64,000 nucleotides of DNA from Cocos nucifera (taxonomy: Eukaryota; Streptophyta; Magnoliopsida; Arecales; Arecaceae): NCBI GenBank assembly GCA_006176705.1, contig QRFJ01000379.1, positions 992,001 to 1,056,000 of the forward strand, read 5' to 3'. Position numbers and translations under genes: made by a program. The notes under the pieces were generated by a model that did not search any database, was not told where the DNA came from, and saw only the letters and a program-made list of their open reading frames with translations. Below, in pieces: positions 1 through 11,457 of this stretch (its first letter is position 1; each line of letters starts with the position of its first letter).

Positions 1-901
1 ATCATAAGCTCTAATGTATGTGACCTCATAGGTTCAAATCTAAATCGATAGCATAGGAATAAATTTCTGTATCAATCAAAGTGAACATCTAGCAATGATA
101 TCCGACGGTCGGATAGGTCAAAGGTATAGAACACCATCCTTAGAACCCATGCAGATATAGTTTTCATATAATTCATCCCCTTGACAATAATGCTCATAGG
201 ACACCTCAAAGTTTAACTGTCAACTCTGATCAGGTTGTCCACATTGTATATCAAAATATCAAATCCATCTGATAGATTATCCTGGCCAAGGTTTTGCTAT
301 ATTGAAATACAGTGATATATTCTTCTCCAACTCTTGGAGTGGTCAATTCTATCTTGATCACACTCCAACTTCGTAAGTACTTGACTGTACCTAGAAACCT
401 TTCATTGCTAAATTAAAAATTCAGTTAGTCTGATACCAAAGCATAGTGAGTTGTTTGCAAGTCACTGAGGTGATCTCAGGTCTAAGGGATACTTATACCT
501 ATATCCCGTCAGAGATATTCTCGACAGTAGAATGCTCTAAAGTTGGTCACGTTTAATGATGATATACCCATACATCTAACCTGTATGCCATACCAGTATC
601 TTCACACTTTGGTTAAGAGGACAACCGATCTATATGGCATATAGCGATCTATGTTCGATAGATACTGTTGTCCTAATTAACAGCCTATAATTTGGTAGTG
701 AACAAATTTAAGGACTAATCAATAAATCCTTTCTTTATCGAAACTAAACAGTCCTAAGGACTTCATCACAATAATGGAGTTCATTAGAAGATGTAAACTT
801 ATGATGAAAAAGATGCCAAAATATTTTTTATTAATTAATAAATCAATTATAATATCTCAATTGTCAATAGGCTGATGATTGGCTTTGAAACATAATTCCC
901 A
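1..901 (-). repeat. Partial LTR of the copia A family (left edge of window)
   Basis: This stretch aligns with the right-hand 0.9 kb of the intact copia A LTR (about 10076-10988): both contain the block starting 'atcataagctctaatg', the 'ttcagttagtctgatacc' block and the closing 'tgatgattggcttt'. Read on the minus strand it is the first (U3-side) part of the LTR. It stops near the expected terminus, and the next bases match an interior LTR position (about 9395), so it is joined to a second partial LTR at a shared 'aataaa'. The left edge is cut by the window, so the full extent is unknown. Confidence 0.75.
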
Positions 902-2509
902 ATAAATGAAGGTGTGGACGGAGCAATATGGAAAGAGTTTTTGAGTTGTTAGGATTCTATCATATAGAATTCAAACTCAAAACAAATTACCATCAAAAAG
1001 ATATGTCCAAAGCTTATTCCAAATAAGTGGGAGAGGGAGAGAAAGGTGGGCATGTGAGAAGCATTGGGCATGAAGATTCATCACGTAAAACTTAAAGAAA
1101 AGGGCGTGGGGGTGTGAGGAATATGTGGCACAAAGATAGGGAGTCCTAGTCATACTAGGACTTCAATTTTGACTTGGTCAAAAATTGGTTTCTCAAATCA
1201 AATTAAACCAAAATTAAACCAACCTAATTAAATTAGACTCTAATCCAATTAAGAACTTAATTAAATTAGATTAAATTAGATTTAATTTTAATTTAATTTT
1301 TTAATCAAATTAGAAAATTGGGTTGATCGGAGTCCTAGTTGAACTAGGACTAGTTCTTTCGTGCAATTGGCTTATCCAATAAGCCAATTGAACTTGATCC
1401 ATTCAAGCTCAAACTAAATCTAATTAAATAATATTTAGTTAGACTTAATCTTAGCCCTCTGGCTTAATCAAATTAAGCTAATTAGCAATCTAATTGCTAA
1501 TTGATCCTCCTGCAATGCTTGCACTAGGTTAAACTTCAATTATATTGATTGTTTAATCCTAGAACGATTCTCAATCGTTGATCAACCATCCAATTAGATC
1601 ATGAGCTCTAATATGTATGATCTCATAAGTTCGAACCTAAGTTGGTAGCATAGAAATAGATTTTTATATCAATCAATGTAACCATCTAGCAATGGTATCT
1701 GATGATCGGATAGGTCAAATGTGTAGAACAACATTCTTAAAATCCATGCAAATATAGTTTTCATATAATTCATCCCCTTGACCAAAATGCTCGTAGGACA
1801 CCTCAGAGTTTAACCATCAACTTTAATTAGGTTGTCCACATTGTATTTCAAAATATCAAATCCATCTGATGGATTACCCTAGTCCAGATTTTGCTATATT
1901 GAAATACAGTAATACATTCTTCTCCAACTCTTAGAGTAGTCAATTCCATCTTGATCATACTCTAACTTCATAAGTACTTGACCATGCCCAGAAGCCTTCC
2001 ATTACTGAATTAGAAATTCAGTTAGTCTGATACCAAAGCATAGTGAGTTGCTTGCGAGTCACTAAGGCGATCTCAGATTTAAGGGACACTTATACCAATA
2101 TCCCATTAGAGACATTCTCGATAGCAGAATGCTCTGAAGTTGATCACGTTCAATGATGATGTATCCATACATCTCACCTGTATGCCATATCAGTATCTCC
2201 ATACTCTTTGATTAAGAGGACAACCAACCTATGGCATACAGCGACCTATGCTCGATAGACGCTATCATCCTAATTAACAGCCTATCATTTGGTCATGAAT
2301 AGATTTAAGAACTAATCAATAAATCCTCTCTTTATCGAAGCTAAATAGTCCTAAGGACTTCATCACACTAATTGAGTTCATTAGAAGATGAATACTTTAT
2401 GATAAAAAATATCAAAAATATATTTTATTTATTAATGAATCAATTATAGATGCAACGTAGCTCAACCATCAACAGACTGATGATTGGCTTTGGAATATAT
2501 TTTTCAACA
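902..2509 (-). repeat. 3' LTR of copia element A, truncated at its U5 side
   Basis: The LTR of copia A on the minus strand starts at 2509 (plus-strand end '...ttttcaaca', minus 'TGTTGAAAA') and runs left. It matches 9395-10988 of the 5' LTR along its length. About 890 bp that should include R/U5 are missing at the left, where the sequence passes directly into another LTR fragment. The flanking purine-rich tract at its right edge fits a 3' LTR. Confidence 0.8.
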
Positions 2510-2524
2510 ACTCTCACTCATCCT
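2510..2524 (-). other. Polypurine tract of copia A
   Basis: The minus-strand sequence immediately before the 3' LTR is purine-rich (gatgagtgagagt), at the position of the plus-strand primer in a copia element. Copia B has the matching ggataagtgaaagt at 31260. Confidence 0.6.
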
Positions 2525-5500
2525 AAAGCTACTCGGCATAGTATCTAATAACCATCGTCGACTTGTGGTTGTCGAACTTTTTTATCGCCAGGGCTTTAGT
2601 GAAGAGGTCGGCCAGGTTCTTCCTTCCATCGATCTTCTGAAGGTCAACATTATCTCTATCCACGATCTTTCGGACCAAGTGAAAGTGGTGTAGAATGTGC
2701 ATCATCACTAGTGTGCCTTTGGTTTCTTTGCCTGAGCTATGGCACCAATGCTGTCACAGTAGAGCAGGATCGGACCATCTAGGGAGGGTGCTACTTCAAG
2801 CTCGGTGATAAACTTCCTCAACCACATGCTTCCTTCATGGCATCTAATGCTGTGATTTACTCTGCTTCGCAAATAGAGTCTACTACAATATGCTGCTTGA
2901 AACTCTTTCAGTAGATAGCTCCACCATTTAGAGTAAAGATATATCTCAACATGCTTCTGCTATCATGATGGTCAGATTGAAAGCTGAAGTCTATAAACCC
3001 CACAAGTTTCAAATCTAACTCACCATAAACTAACCATTGATCCTTAGTATTTCTCAAATACTTAAAGATGATTTTAATCACTTTCCAATGGTTTTCTCTA
3101 GGATCAGACTAGTATCTACTCACTACTCCTAGTGAGTATGCCGTGTCTAATCTCGTACATATCATGACATACATGATAAATTCCACTGTTGAAGTATATG
3201 GGACTCTATTCATACGCTCTCTCTCTTTTGGAGTTGTCAAACAATCCTTCTTAGAGAGAAAAATTTCATGGCCTATCAGGAGATAGCCTCTTTTGGAATT
3301 CTTCATGTTGAACCTTTTCAGCACAGTATCTATGTACGTGGATAGGGATATTCCAAGCATCTTTTTAGATCTATTCATGTAGATCTTCATTCCTAGGATG
3401 TAGGATGCTTCACTCAAGTCCTTCATGGAGAATTGTGATAGCAACTAGACTTTTATTCCCTGCAGTATGGGGATGTCATTTTTGATTAAGAGAATATCAT
3501 CCACGTATAAGACAAGAAATACTACTGCTGGACCATTTGTCTATTTATAAATGCAGGGCTCTTCTCCATTCTTGATGAAGCCATATATTTTGATCACTTT
3601 ATCAAAATGAATGATCCAACTCTGAGATGCCTACTTCAGTCCATAAATGGATCTCTGAAGTCTGTACACCTTGGACTCATCTATGGTTATGAACCCTTCA
3701 GGTTGTATCATATACACCTCTTTATTCAACTCTCCATTCAAAAAAGCTATCTTCACATTCATCTGCCAGATCTTATAGTCCAGATGGGCAGAAATTGCAA
3801 GCATAATCCAAATGGATTTAAGCATTGCCACAGAAAAAAATATCTCATCATAGTCAATACCACAATGTTGACGATATCCCTTGGCAACCAAATGGGCTTT
3901 ATAGGTATCCACTTTTCCATCTGTGCCTCTTTTTCTTTTGAAGATCTATTTACACCCAATGGATTTAACCTCTTTGGATAGGTCAAACAATGTCCACACA
4001 TTGTTGACCTTTATGGACTCCATTTTGGATTTCATGGCCTCAAGCCATTTCTCGGAATTAGATCTCTGCATAGCATCCATATAGGTGATCGGATCCTCAT
4101 CGTTCTCATCGAGTTTGATAGAATCACTGTCTTAGACCAAGAAATTATAGTATCTATTCAGATGATGCAGTACTCTACTGGATTGCCTTAATGGTGCAGG
4201 TACACTGGGCTCTAGATTTGATCTAATCAAATCTGACTTAGGTTCAGCTATAAGTGTCAGTTTTTCTACCTATTGAACTTCATCAAGTTCAATCTTAGAG
4301 GCAACAGTTCCTTCACCAAGAAACTCTTTTTCTAAAATGGTTGCCTTAAGACTGATGAACATCTTTTGTTCATCAGTATGATAGAAATAGTATCCATTAG
4401 TCTCTTTTGGGTATCCTATACATGTGCACTTGTCAGACCTAGGTCTAAGTTTATCTATATTTAATCATTTGACATAAGTCAGACACCCCCAAATCCTAAG
4501 GTGTGAAAGTGCTAGCTTATGCCCTATCCATATCTCATATGGAGTCTTAACTACAGACTTACTTGAAACCCTATTTAATAGATAACAAGCCGATTTGAGT
4601 GCATATCCCCAAAAGGATATTGGCAAGCTGGCAAAATTCATCATGGATCAGAACATGTCTAACAGAGTCTAATTTTTCCTTTTAGACATACCATTATGCT
4701 ATGGTATTCCTGAAGAAGTCCATTGGAAGAGAATCCCATTCTCTCCAAGATATGTGAGAAACTCACCGAAAAGATATTTGCCTCCTCGATCAGACTGAAG
4801 AATTTTAATACTCTTTTTAGTTTATTTTTCTATTTTACTTCAGAATCGTTTGAACATTTCAAAAGAATCTAACTTACATTTCATCAGATAGACATATCCA
4901 TATCTGAATAGATCATCTATGAAGGTGATGAAGTAGACATATCCACCTCTGACATTTATGCTCATTGGTCCTTATACATCAATATGTACTAGACCTAAAA
5001 GCTCAGTGGCTCTCTCACCTTGTTCAGTAAAAGATGACTCGGTCATTTTACCAAGAAGACAAGACTCACAGATTGAAAATGATTCATAAATACTGACTTT
5101 GAGAATTTTCTCTTGAGTTAAGCTATTTATCCTATTTTTGTTTATATGACCTAGCCTATAATACCATAAATAGATATCTGATACACTATCTAATCTAGGA
5201 TGCTTGCCAGTAGAATAGACTATGTTAATAGATTGTGATAGCATATACACACCATTGTTCAAATGTCCACAAAAAATAGTAACACCATTCATAATGATAT
5301 TACAAACTTATTTCTTTATTAAAATTTTATAATCATTTTTGGCTAGAAGGCCTACAAAACTGATATTTAAAAAGAAACTAGAACAAAAATGACAATCACT
5401 AAGAACAACGATATGGAACTCAAATACAAGTTTTAGAATTTTTAAAGCTAGAACTGGAATTGATCTTCCATCTCCAACATTCAGAAACCTTTCACCTTGC

Positions 5501-6491
5501 TCGAATCTCTTACTGACCTGCAATTTCTGTAATAAATTATAAATATGGTAAGGGCTATCGGTATCCAATACCCAATCAGTAATACACAAATAGAAAAATT
5601 GCAAGGAGTTATTATATAAATACCTTGTCCAGCAACAGCTTGCTTCTTTTTCTGCCTGTTCAGATCTAGAGAGGTAATGTACTGAGGACAGATTCTTTTC
5701 CAATGCCCCCACATCTTACAAAAGAAGCATTCAGCTTGACTCTTATCAGGCTTTATCTTTTTGATCTGACCCTGCATAGATGTCCCAGCCTACAGTTGCA
5801 CATTCTTAGCTTTCTTCTTCTTGTTCTTCTACCCTTTTCTAAAGGATCGAGAATCAGAAGATGAACCTCCTACTAAGTTCACCGACTCCTTGTGGAGTTG
5901 GTGATCCTTCTCAAAGTTCTAAAGTAACCTCAGTAACCCATGATAGTCTACTTCAAGCTTTGTCATTCTGAAATAAGTAAGGAATGGGATAAAGAACTTA
6001 GGCAACGAGTTCAGTATTGCATCGTTCTCAAGCTATTTATGCAAGAAAAAATTGAGCTTGCTCAATCGCTCTATCAGCTCGATCAGGTACAATACATGAT
6101 CTATAATAGAGGCATCATCTCATATTCTAGCATTGAAGATGACATAACTAGTGTTGTGCCTCTCAACATCATCGGGTGTGCCAAAAGAATCCTCCAACAC
6201 CTGAAGCATATCCTTTGGCTGAGCTGTCTCAAATCTATGACTAAACTCGTTACTCATGGCAGCCAGCATGATGCAACATACCGTAATCCGATCACTGAGC
6301 CACTTCTGGTAAGTATCTCTTTCTATTCCATGTGCATTGACAGCTGGCTCCTCAGATGCAGGATCTATTAGCACATATAGGATCTATTCATGCTCCAGGA
6401 CTATCTTCAACTTTTGATATCAGCTATCGAAGTTGGATCCCACCAACTTATCATTATCCAACAATGATCAAAGTGATAGGAAAGTGGCCAT
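2515..6491 (-). pseudogene. Copia A gag-pol polyprotein, degenerate Ty1/copia
   Basis: This is the decayed coding region of a Ty1/copia retrotransposon. From right to left on the minus strand the order is gag (start codon at 6491; fragment with KWLSDRITVCCIMLAAMS at 6120-6374), an intact CX2CX4HX4C zinc knuckle (5688-5729), a protease remnant where the expected D-S/T-G reads DTD (about 5565), the HHCC integrase finger and core start (5292-4972, HIDV at the first catalytic Asp), reverse transcriptase (about 4030-3110) and RNase H (about 2900-2515). The order PR-INT-RT-RH identifies copia. The RT still has the codons for YVDD (3496-3507). Stops and frameshifts break every domain, for example a stop inside the RNase H D-S-x-x-E-A-E motif near 2860. 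It has almost the same architecture as copia B, from which it differs at many positions. Confidence 0.9.
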
Positions 6492-7940
6492 ATCTGCATA
6501 AAGAAAAATTATAACTTAATTAGTAATTAATTCATTAAACCTAAAGATTTGGACTTTAATCAAAAGGTTCTCTCACTATTTTATTCAAATTAATAGCCTC
6601 TACCTCTAATTCGAGAAATTATCCTAATTTCTTAGTGGATACTAGAATCCATATAGACTGCACACGAGCCCAACTTTGGTTGGCCAATTCAGTTTATCTA
6701 AGGATAGGTTTATAACCAATTATTTTTCTAAATAATTTTTAGTAATTAAATTTTATCTCAGTTCATAATCAGTAGGCTTTGGCCTCCACTGAAAAGGTCT
6801 AGTTAGGTCCAACCATTAATATGATCATACTTGGCCCATCTAACTAATAAATGATTAGGCCCAACTTTGGTTGGCTAACCTAACCAATATTTAGAAAGAT
6901 ATAGCCAAGAAATCATATAATGAATGATAATTCCATCAGCCGATAAACACCAGGCCTTTGGGCCTTCAATAATTATCCAACTAATAGACCCATTATCATC
7001 CACTTAATGGAAGGCTTTGATCTAGTTATCATCATAACTAATTTATTTTAAGAACCTAATAATTTTAGAGAATTTAATTTTTAAAGAAGAGGGAAGGTCA
7101 GATGAACCAGCTTATCATGATTCTTTCACTGACTTTACCAAGTCAGCTTAAGAAAGATCATTAATAGACTGGTCAAGGAGTACCTAAATCAGTCATATTG
7201 ATTTACCTAGCTGACATGGGTCAACTCAAATTGTCAAGTGATTAGATCAAAATATAATCTCACTAAGAAAGTTAGGTAAGTGAGGTCGGTGGGAGGGTCT
7301 ACCAAAGCTTGCCTTAGACACCATCAGAAATGGCCAGGTAAGTGGGCTACCAATTAAAAATCACCAGTCATATATGCCGAACTTATCTTAGACACCAACT
7401 AGTTTAATTAGTCTTGATTAGATCAATCTAATAGTTTGAGCTATATCGTGAAGCCAAGAATCAAGTCCATCTTGGATCTCATTAAAGATATGGACTTGAC
7501 CAACTACAACTATTATAATTGATCTACAAAATCCTTGACCTAATCTAAGACAATAATTGATTAGATTTAGTCAACTCTCTAATTAAATTCATTCGTTAAT
7601 CTAACCCTAGATCTCACCCAATTAATGGACCTAATCCCCACTATCCCATTTAACCCAATGTGTTATGATTCGTGTCTTAGGATCTTCAATTTACAATCCT
7701 AGGTCCTAATCAAACAACTTCTTAATTCTTAATTAACTTTTGGACTGAGGATTGGGGTTTGACTTTTGAAAATGATTTTAATATTTATAAAATATTTTTA
7801 CAACATGGTTCTACCAACCAAGTTGTATGTTTGATTCATAATCAAAATGCAAATAACATAAACATGAATTTACTTTAGATCTAATCTAAATAAATTCATA
7901 TAATTAAAATAGTTTTAACACCAATCAATCATAAAATAAC

Positions 7941-8110
7941 TTAGATCAAATCTAATATATTTATGATGATTAAAATTAGATTAAAATACTTTTAATCTGA
8001 TCATAAAATTTTTTAGCTCTAATCAATTTAGATCAAATCTAACATATTTATGATGATTAAAATTAGATTAAAATACTTTTAATCTGATCATAAAATTTTT
8101 TAGATCTAAT
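7941..8110. repeat. 87-bp tandem duplication in the copia A leader
   Basis: The block beginning 'ttagatcaaatctaa' at 7941 recurs at 8028, with the same continuation 'tttatgatgattaaaatt' and 'ttttaatctgatcataaa'. The copies are nearly identical. Copia B has a single copy at the matching place (about 36680), so the duplication is specific to A and probably recent. Confidence 0.85.
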
Positions 8111-8136
8111 CTAAAATTTTATGATCAATATTTTAA

Positions 8137-8213
8137 ATCAGCACATACTAGGACAATCTTTTCACTATAAGAGATAAACCTTACAGTAAGACAATCTTAT
8201 AAGATCAGTTCAT
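8137..8213 (-). repeat. Leader hairpin block, copy 1
   Basis: First of two related blocks of about 78 bp in the copia A leader, containing 'ctaggacaatcttttcac' and 'gataaaccttacag'. It is diverged from copy 2 and its pairing is weaker. The equivalent in copia B is 36792-36870. Confidence 0.6.
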
Positions 8214-8311
8214 GCAATCTAAAATTTTTATTTTTAGATCTAAAATTATTTTAAATATATTAAATTATAAATAAAATTAGATCAAATCTAATAAATTTAT
8301 GATTAGGAGTA

Positions 8312-8390
8312 GATCATCACGAACTAGGATAATCTTTTTACTGTAAAGGATAAATCTTACAGCAGGATAACCTTATGGCAGTTCGTGAGA
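8312..8390 (-). repeat. Leader hairpin block, copy 2, with nested inverted repeats
   Basis: Second copy of the leader block. It has a perfect 8-nt inverted repeat, TCACGAAC (8317-8324) with GTTCGTGA (8381-8388), enclosing a 6-nt inverted repeat CTGTAA (8341-8346) with TTACAG (8357-8362). The transcript could fold as a stem with an inner hairpin. Copia B keeps the block at 36971-37048, with some mismatches in the outer stem. Confidence 0.6.
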
Positions 8391-8490
8391 TTTGAATTTT
8401 TAATTTTAGATTTAATATTTAGACTATAAATCAAATCTAATATAATAAATAATCTAAATATACTTAAGAAAATCATATAGTAAGAATCTA

Positions 8491-8503
8491 GGCTCTGATA
8501 CCA
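8491..8503 (-). other. Primer-binding site of copia A (initiator Met-tRNA)
   Basis: On the minus strand the sequence reads TGGTATCAGAGCC, the common plant copia primer site complementary to the 3' end of initiator methionyl-tRNA. It lies three bases from the LTR end. It fixes the element's orientation and the 5' LTR boundary. Confidence 0.93.
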
Positions 8504-8505
8504 AT

Positions 8506-10988
8506 TGAAGAAATAAGATCTAGGGTTTCATGGGTAGATCTTGAAACTTTTTTAAGATTAGACAGCAAAAAATTTAAATAAATTAAATATTTATTTAAAT
8601 AAATATAAAAATATCCTAAATCTAAGATTTATTACATGATCAATATATGATATTAAATCAAAAATTAAAAATACAAAGGAAAGATTAACATATTGATCTC
8701 ATCAACATGCTACAATACTATATCTAATGCAGCTATAAAATAAATAGATCAGATCTATTACCTATGCAAGTTAGATGTTCTAACTTGATCTAGGCTTAAG
8801 GATGATGTCACAAGCCACTCATGCATCCAGCCTCTAGGAGTCATCCACATGAGCCTACGAGCATGATCAAAAATCCTGATGCAGGAAATCAGCATAGTAT
8901 GCTAGTACTGTGCTGATCTTTCTTTGATGGTCGATCAGATGCCTTCTTCTTCTTGATTTAGACTCTTCCAAAGAGGAGAAGGTGGAGAGAAGGTTTCATA
9001 TGTGAGACACTCTCAGAAAACCCAAAGAAGAAGGAAGGAAAGAGGTGAACACAGCAACCCTAGAAGAAGACCCTCTTCTTCTTCTCTTTGCTCTCACATA
9101 GACACCTCGATTTGTGTCTATTGAATCCCCACGCCCAGAGGTTCTCTCTCCCTAATTTTGTATATTTCAAAGCTCTCTAAAAGGTCTGCATTCCATGAAA
9201 AATTAGGTAATTTTTTTTTTAAAATAAAAAAATATGTAGAGCCCAAGTTTGGTCAAAATCTTAGACTAGGAAGGACATAATATGACAAGTTGTTGGGGCG
9301 CCCAACTCTTGGGTGCCCCCACCTTATTTCCTACCGTGGACTAGCAATAGGGGCATGCAAAAAACTCCTTCTTTTACCATGGAATTCAAATAAAATAAAA
9401 AAGGTGTGGGCGGCACAATATGGAAAGAGTTTTTGAGTTGTTAGGATTCTATCATATAGAATTCAAACTCAAAACAACTTACCATCAAAAAGATATGTCC
9501 AAAGCTTATTCCAAATAAGCGGGAGAGGGAGAGAAAGGTGGGTGTGTGAGAAGCCTTGGGCATGAAGATTCATCACGTAAACTTAAAGAAAAGGGTGTGG
9601 AGAAATGAGGAATATGTGGCGCAAGTATAGGGGGTCCTAGTCATACTAGGACTCTAATTTTGACTTGGTCAAAAATTGGTTTCTCAAACCAAATTAAACT
9701 AGAAGTAAACCAATCCAATTAAATTAAGCCCTAACCCAATTAAATACTTAATTAAATTAAATTAAATTTTAATTTAATTTTCTAATCAAATTAGAAAATT
9801 GGGTTGATCGGAGTACTAGTTGAACTAGGACTAGTTCTTTCCTGCACTTGGCTTATCCAATAAGCCAATTGGACTTGATCCAATTAAGCCTAAACTAAAT
9901 CTAATTAAATTATATTTAATTAAAATTAATCTCAGTCCTCTAGCTTAATCAAATTAAGTTAATTAGTAATGTAATTGCTATTTGATCCTCCTGCAATGCT
10001 TGCACTATGTTAAACTTCAATCATATTGATTGTTTAACCCTAGAACGATTCTCAATCGTTGATCAACCATCCGATCAGATCGTAAGCTCTAATGTGTGTG
10101 ATCTTATAGGTCCAAATCTAAATTGATAGTATAGAAATATATTTCTGTACCAATCAAAGTAATCATCTAGGAATGGTACCTGACGATCGGATAGATCGAA
10201 TGTATAGAACAACATCCTTAGAACCCATGCGGATATAGTTTCCAAATAATTCATCCTCTTGACCAAAATGCTCATAGGATATCTCAGAGGTCAACTATCA
10301 ACTCTGATCAGGTTGTCCATATTGTATTTCAAAATATCAAATCCATCTGATAGATTATCCTGGCTAAGGTTTTGCTATATTGAAATATAGTGATACATTC
10401 TTCTCCAACTCTTGAAGTGGTTAATTCCATCTTGATCACACTCTAACTTCATAAGTACATGACTATGCCCAGAAATCTTCTATTACTGAATTAGAAATTC
10501 AGTTAGTCTGATACCAAAGCACAGTGAGTTGCTTGCAAGTCACTAAGACAATCTCAGGTCTAAGGGACACATATCCATGTCTCATCAGAGATATTCTCGA
10601 CAGTAGAATGCTCTGGAGTTGGTCACGTACTATGATGATGTACCCATATATCCCACCTATATACCATATCAGTATCTTCATACTTCTTAGTTAAGAGGAC
10701 AACCAATCTATATGGCATACAGCGATCTATGCTCGATAGATGTTGTCATCCTAATTAATAATCTATCATTTGGTCGTAAATAGATTTAAAGACTAATCGA
10801 TAAATCCTCTCTTTATCAAAGCTAAAGTCGTAAGAACTTCATCACAATAATGGAGTTCATTAGAAGATGAATACTTTATGATGAAAAATATAAAAAATAT
10901 ATTTTATTTATTAATGAATCAATTATAGATACAACGTAGCTCAACCGTCAATAAGCTGGCGATTGGCTTTAGAACATATTTTTCTACA
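8506..10988 (-). repeat. 5' LTR of copia element A, about 2.48 kb
   Basis: The LTR is bounded on the plus strand by 'tgaagaaataag' at 8506, next to the primer site, and by '...tttttctaca' at 10988, giving TG...CA ends on the minus strand. It is full-length compared with the copia B 3' LTR (28788-31259, 2472 bp). The right flank from 10989 ('ctccacctataaaaggg') is the interior of a gypsy LTR, so copia A sits inside that LTR just upstream of its TATA box. Confidence 0.88.
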
Positions 10989-11220
10989 CTCCACCTATAA
11001 AAGGGATCCTCTAGATACGTTTTCTCTATAAGCTGAAAATTCTGCTTCAATTTTTTGAGCACTCTATTTTTATTGGTTAGAAGAGCTGACTTGATCGTCG
11101 AAGGATCCTACTGGAGTCACCCCCAACTCTAGTCAAGACTTGCCTTACAGGTCATCGACAGTGACCCCATCCTCTCTAGCTCCAGCTTGTTCCGACATCA
11201 ACCAAATTCTGCACCAACAA
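10989..11220 (+). repeat. Right part of the gypsy 1 5' LTR (R/U5 side)
   Basis: The sequence aligns with 59242-59471, the right end of the intact gypsy LTR, and ends '...ctgcaccaaca' followed by a primer-site-like sequence and gag. The first bases 'ctcca' correspond to the 5-bp target site that also ends the LTR piece at 28787. The left 647 bp of the LTR are not adjacent, because copia A interrupts here. Confidence 0.85.
10996..11003 (+). promoter_or_regulatory. TATA box of the gypsy 1 5' LTR
   Basis: TATAAAAG in 'cctataaaaggg', equivalent to 59249-59256 in the intact LTR and to TATATAAG at 24576 in the gypsy 2 LTR. The copia insertion lies only a few bases upstream, so the native U3 has been replaced by copia LTR sequence. 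Confidence 0.6.
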
Positions 11221-11224
11221 AATT

Positions 11225-11241
11225 AGCACTAGAGGAAGGGT
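11225..11241 (+). other. Decayed primer-binding site of gypsy 1 (tentative)
   Basis: Four bases after the LTR end the sequence is tagcactagaggaaggg. It resembles the TGGCGC-type primer sites of some plant gypsy elements after C-to-T decay. The tRNA cannot be named with confidence. Confidence 0.35.
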
Positions 11242-11457
11242 ATTTGAGCCCTTGTTCTAAAAGGAGTGCTCAGGCGATCTTGTCTGCTCTCTTCTTTTAA
11301 TTTTTTAAGATCCATCTCTGCTTGATCTTTCTTAGTCTTAGGAATGCCTCCAAAGAAGACAACCACTTGGTGATCCACCATCTCTATCGCCAAAGCTGAG
11401 CCTAATCTGCCTGCTCCAATACCATCACCGGCACCACAACCTCCCCTACCAACGAGC

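Larger units (their letters stand above)
6492..8490 (-). other. Long 5' leader of copia A
   Basis: About 2 kb of AT-rich non-coding sequence lies between the primer-binding site and the gag start codon, with a counterpart of similar length in copia B (35234-37146). It holds no plausible ORF. It contains a local 87-bp duplication and two copies of a hairpin-forming block, annotated separately. Known retroelement leaders carry packaging and dimerisation structures; assigning such a role here is inference. Confidence 0.7.

Noticed and set aside
3607..3981. Plus-strand frame of 124 codons
   Set aside because: It is the opposite strand of copia A reverse transcriptase; the motif-bearing frame is on the minus strand.
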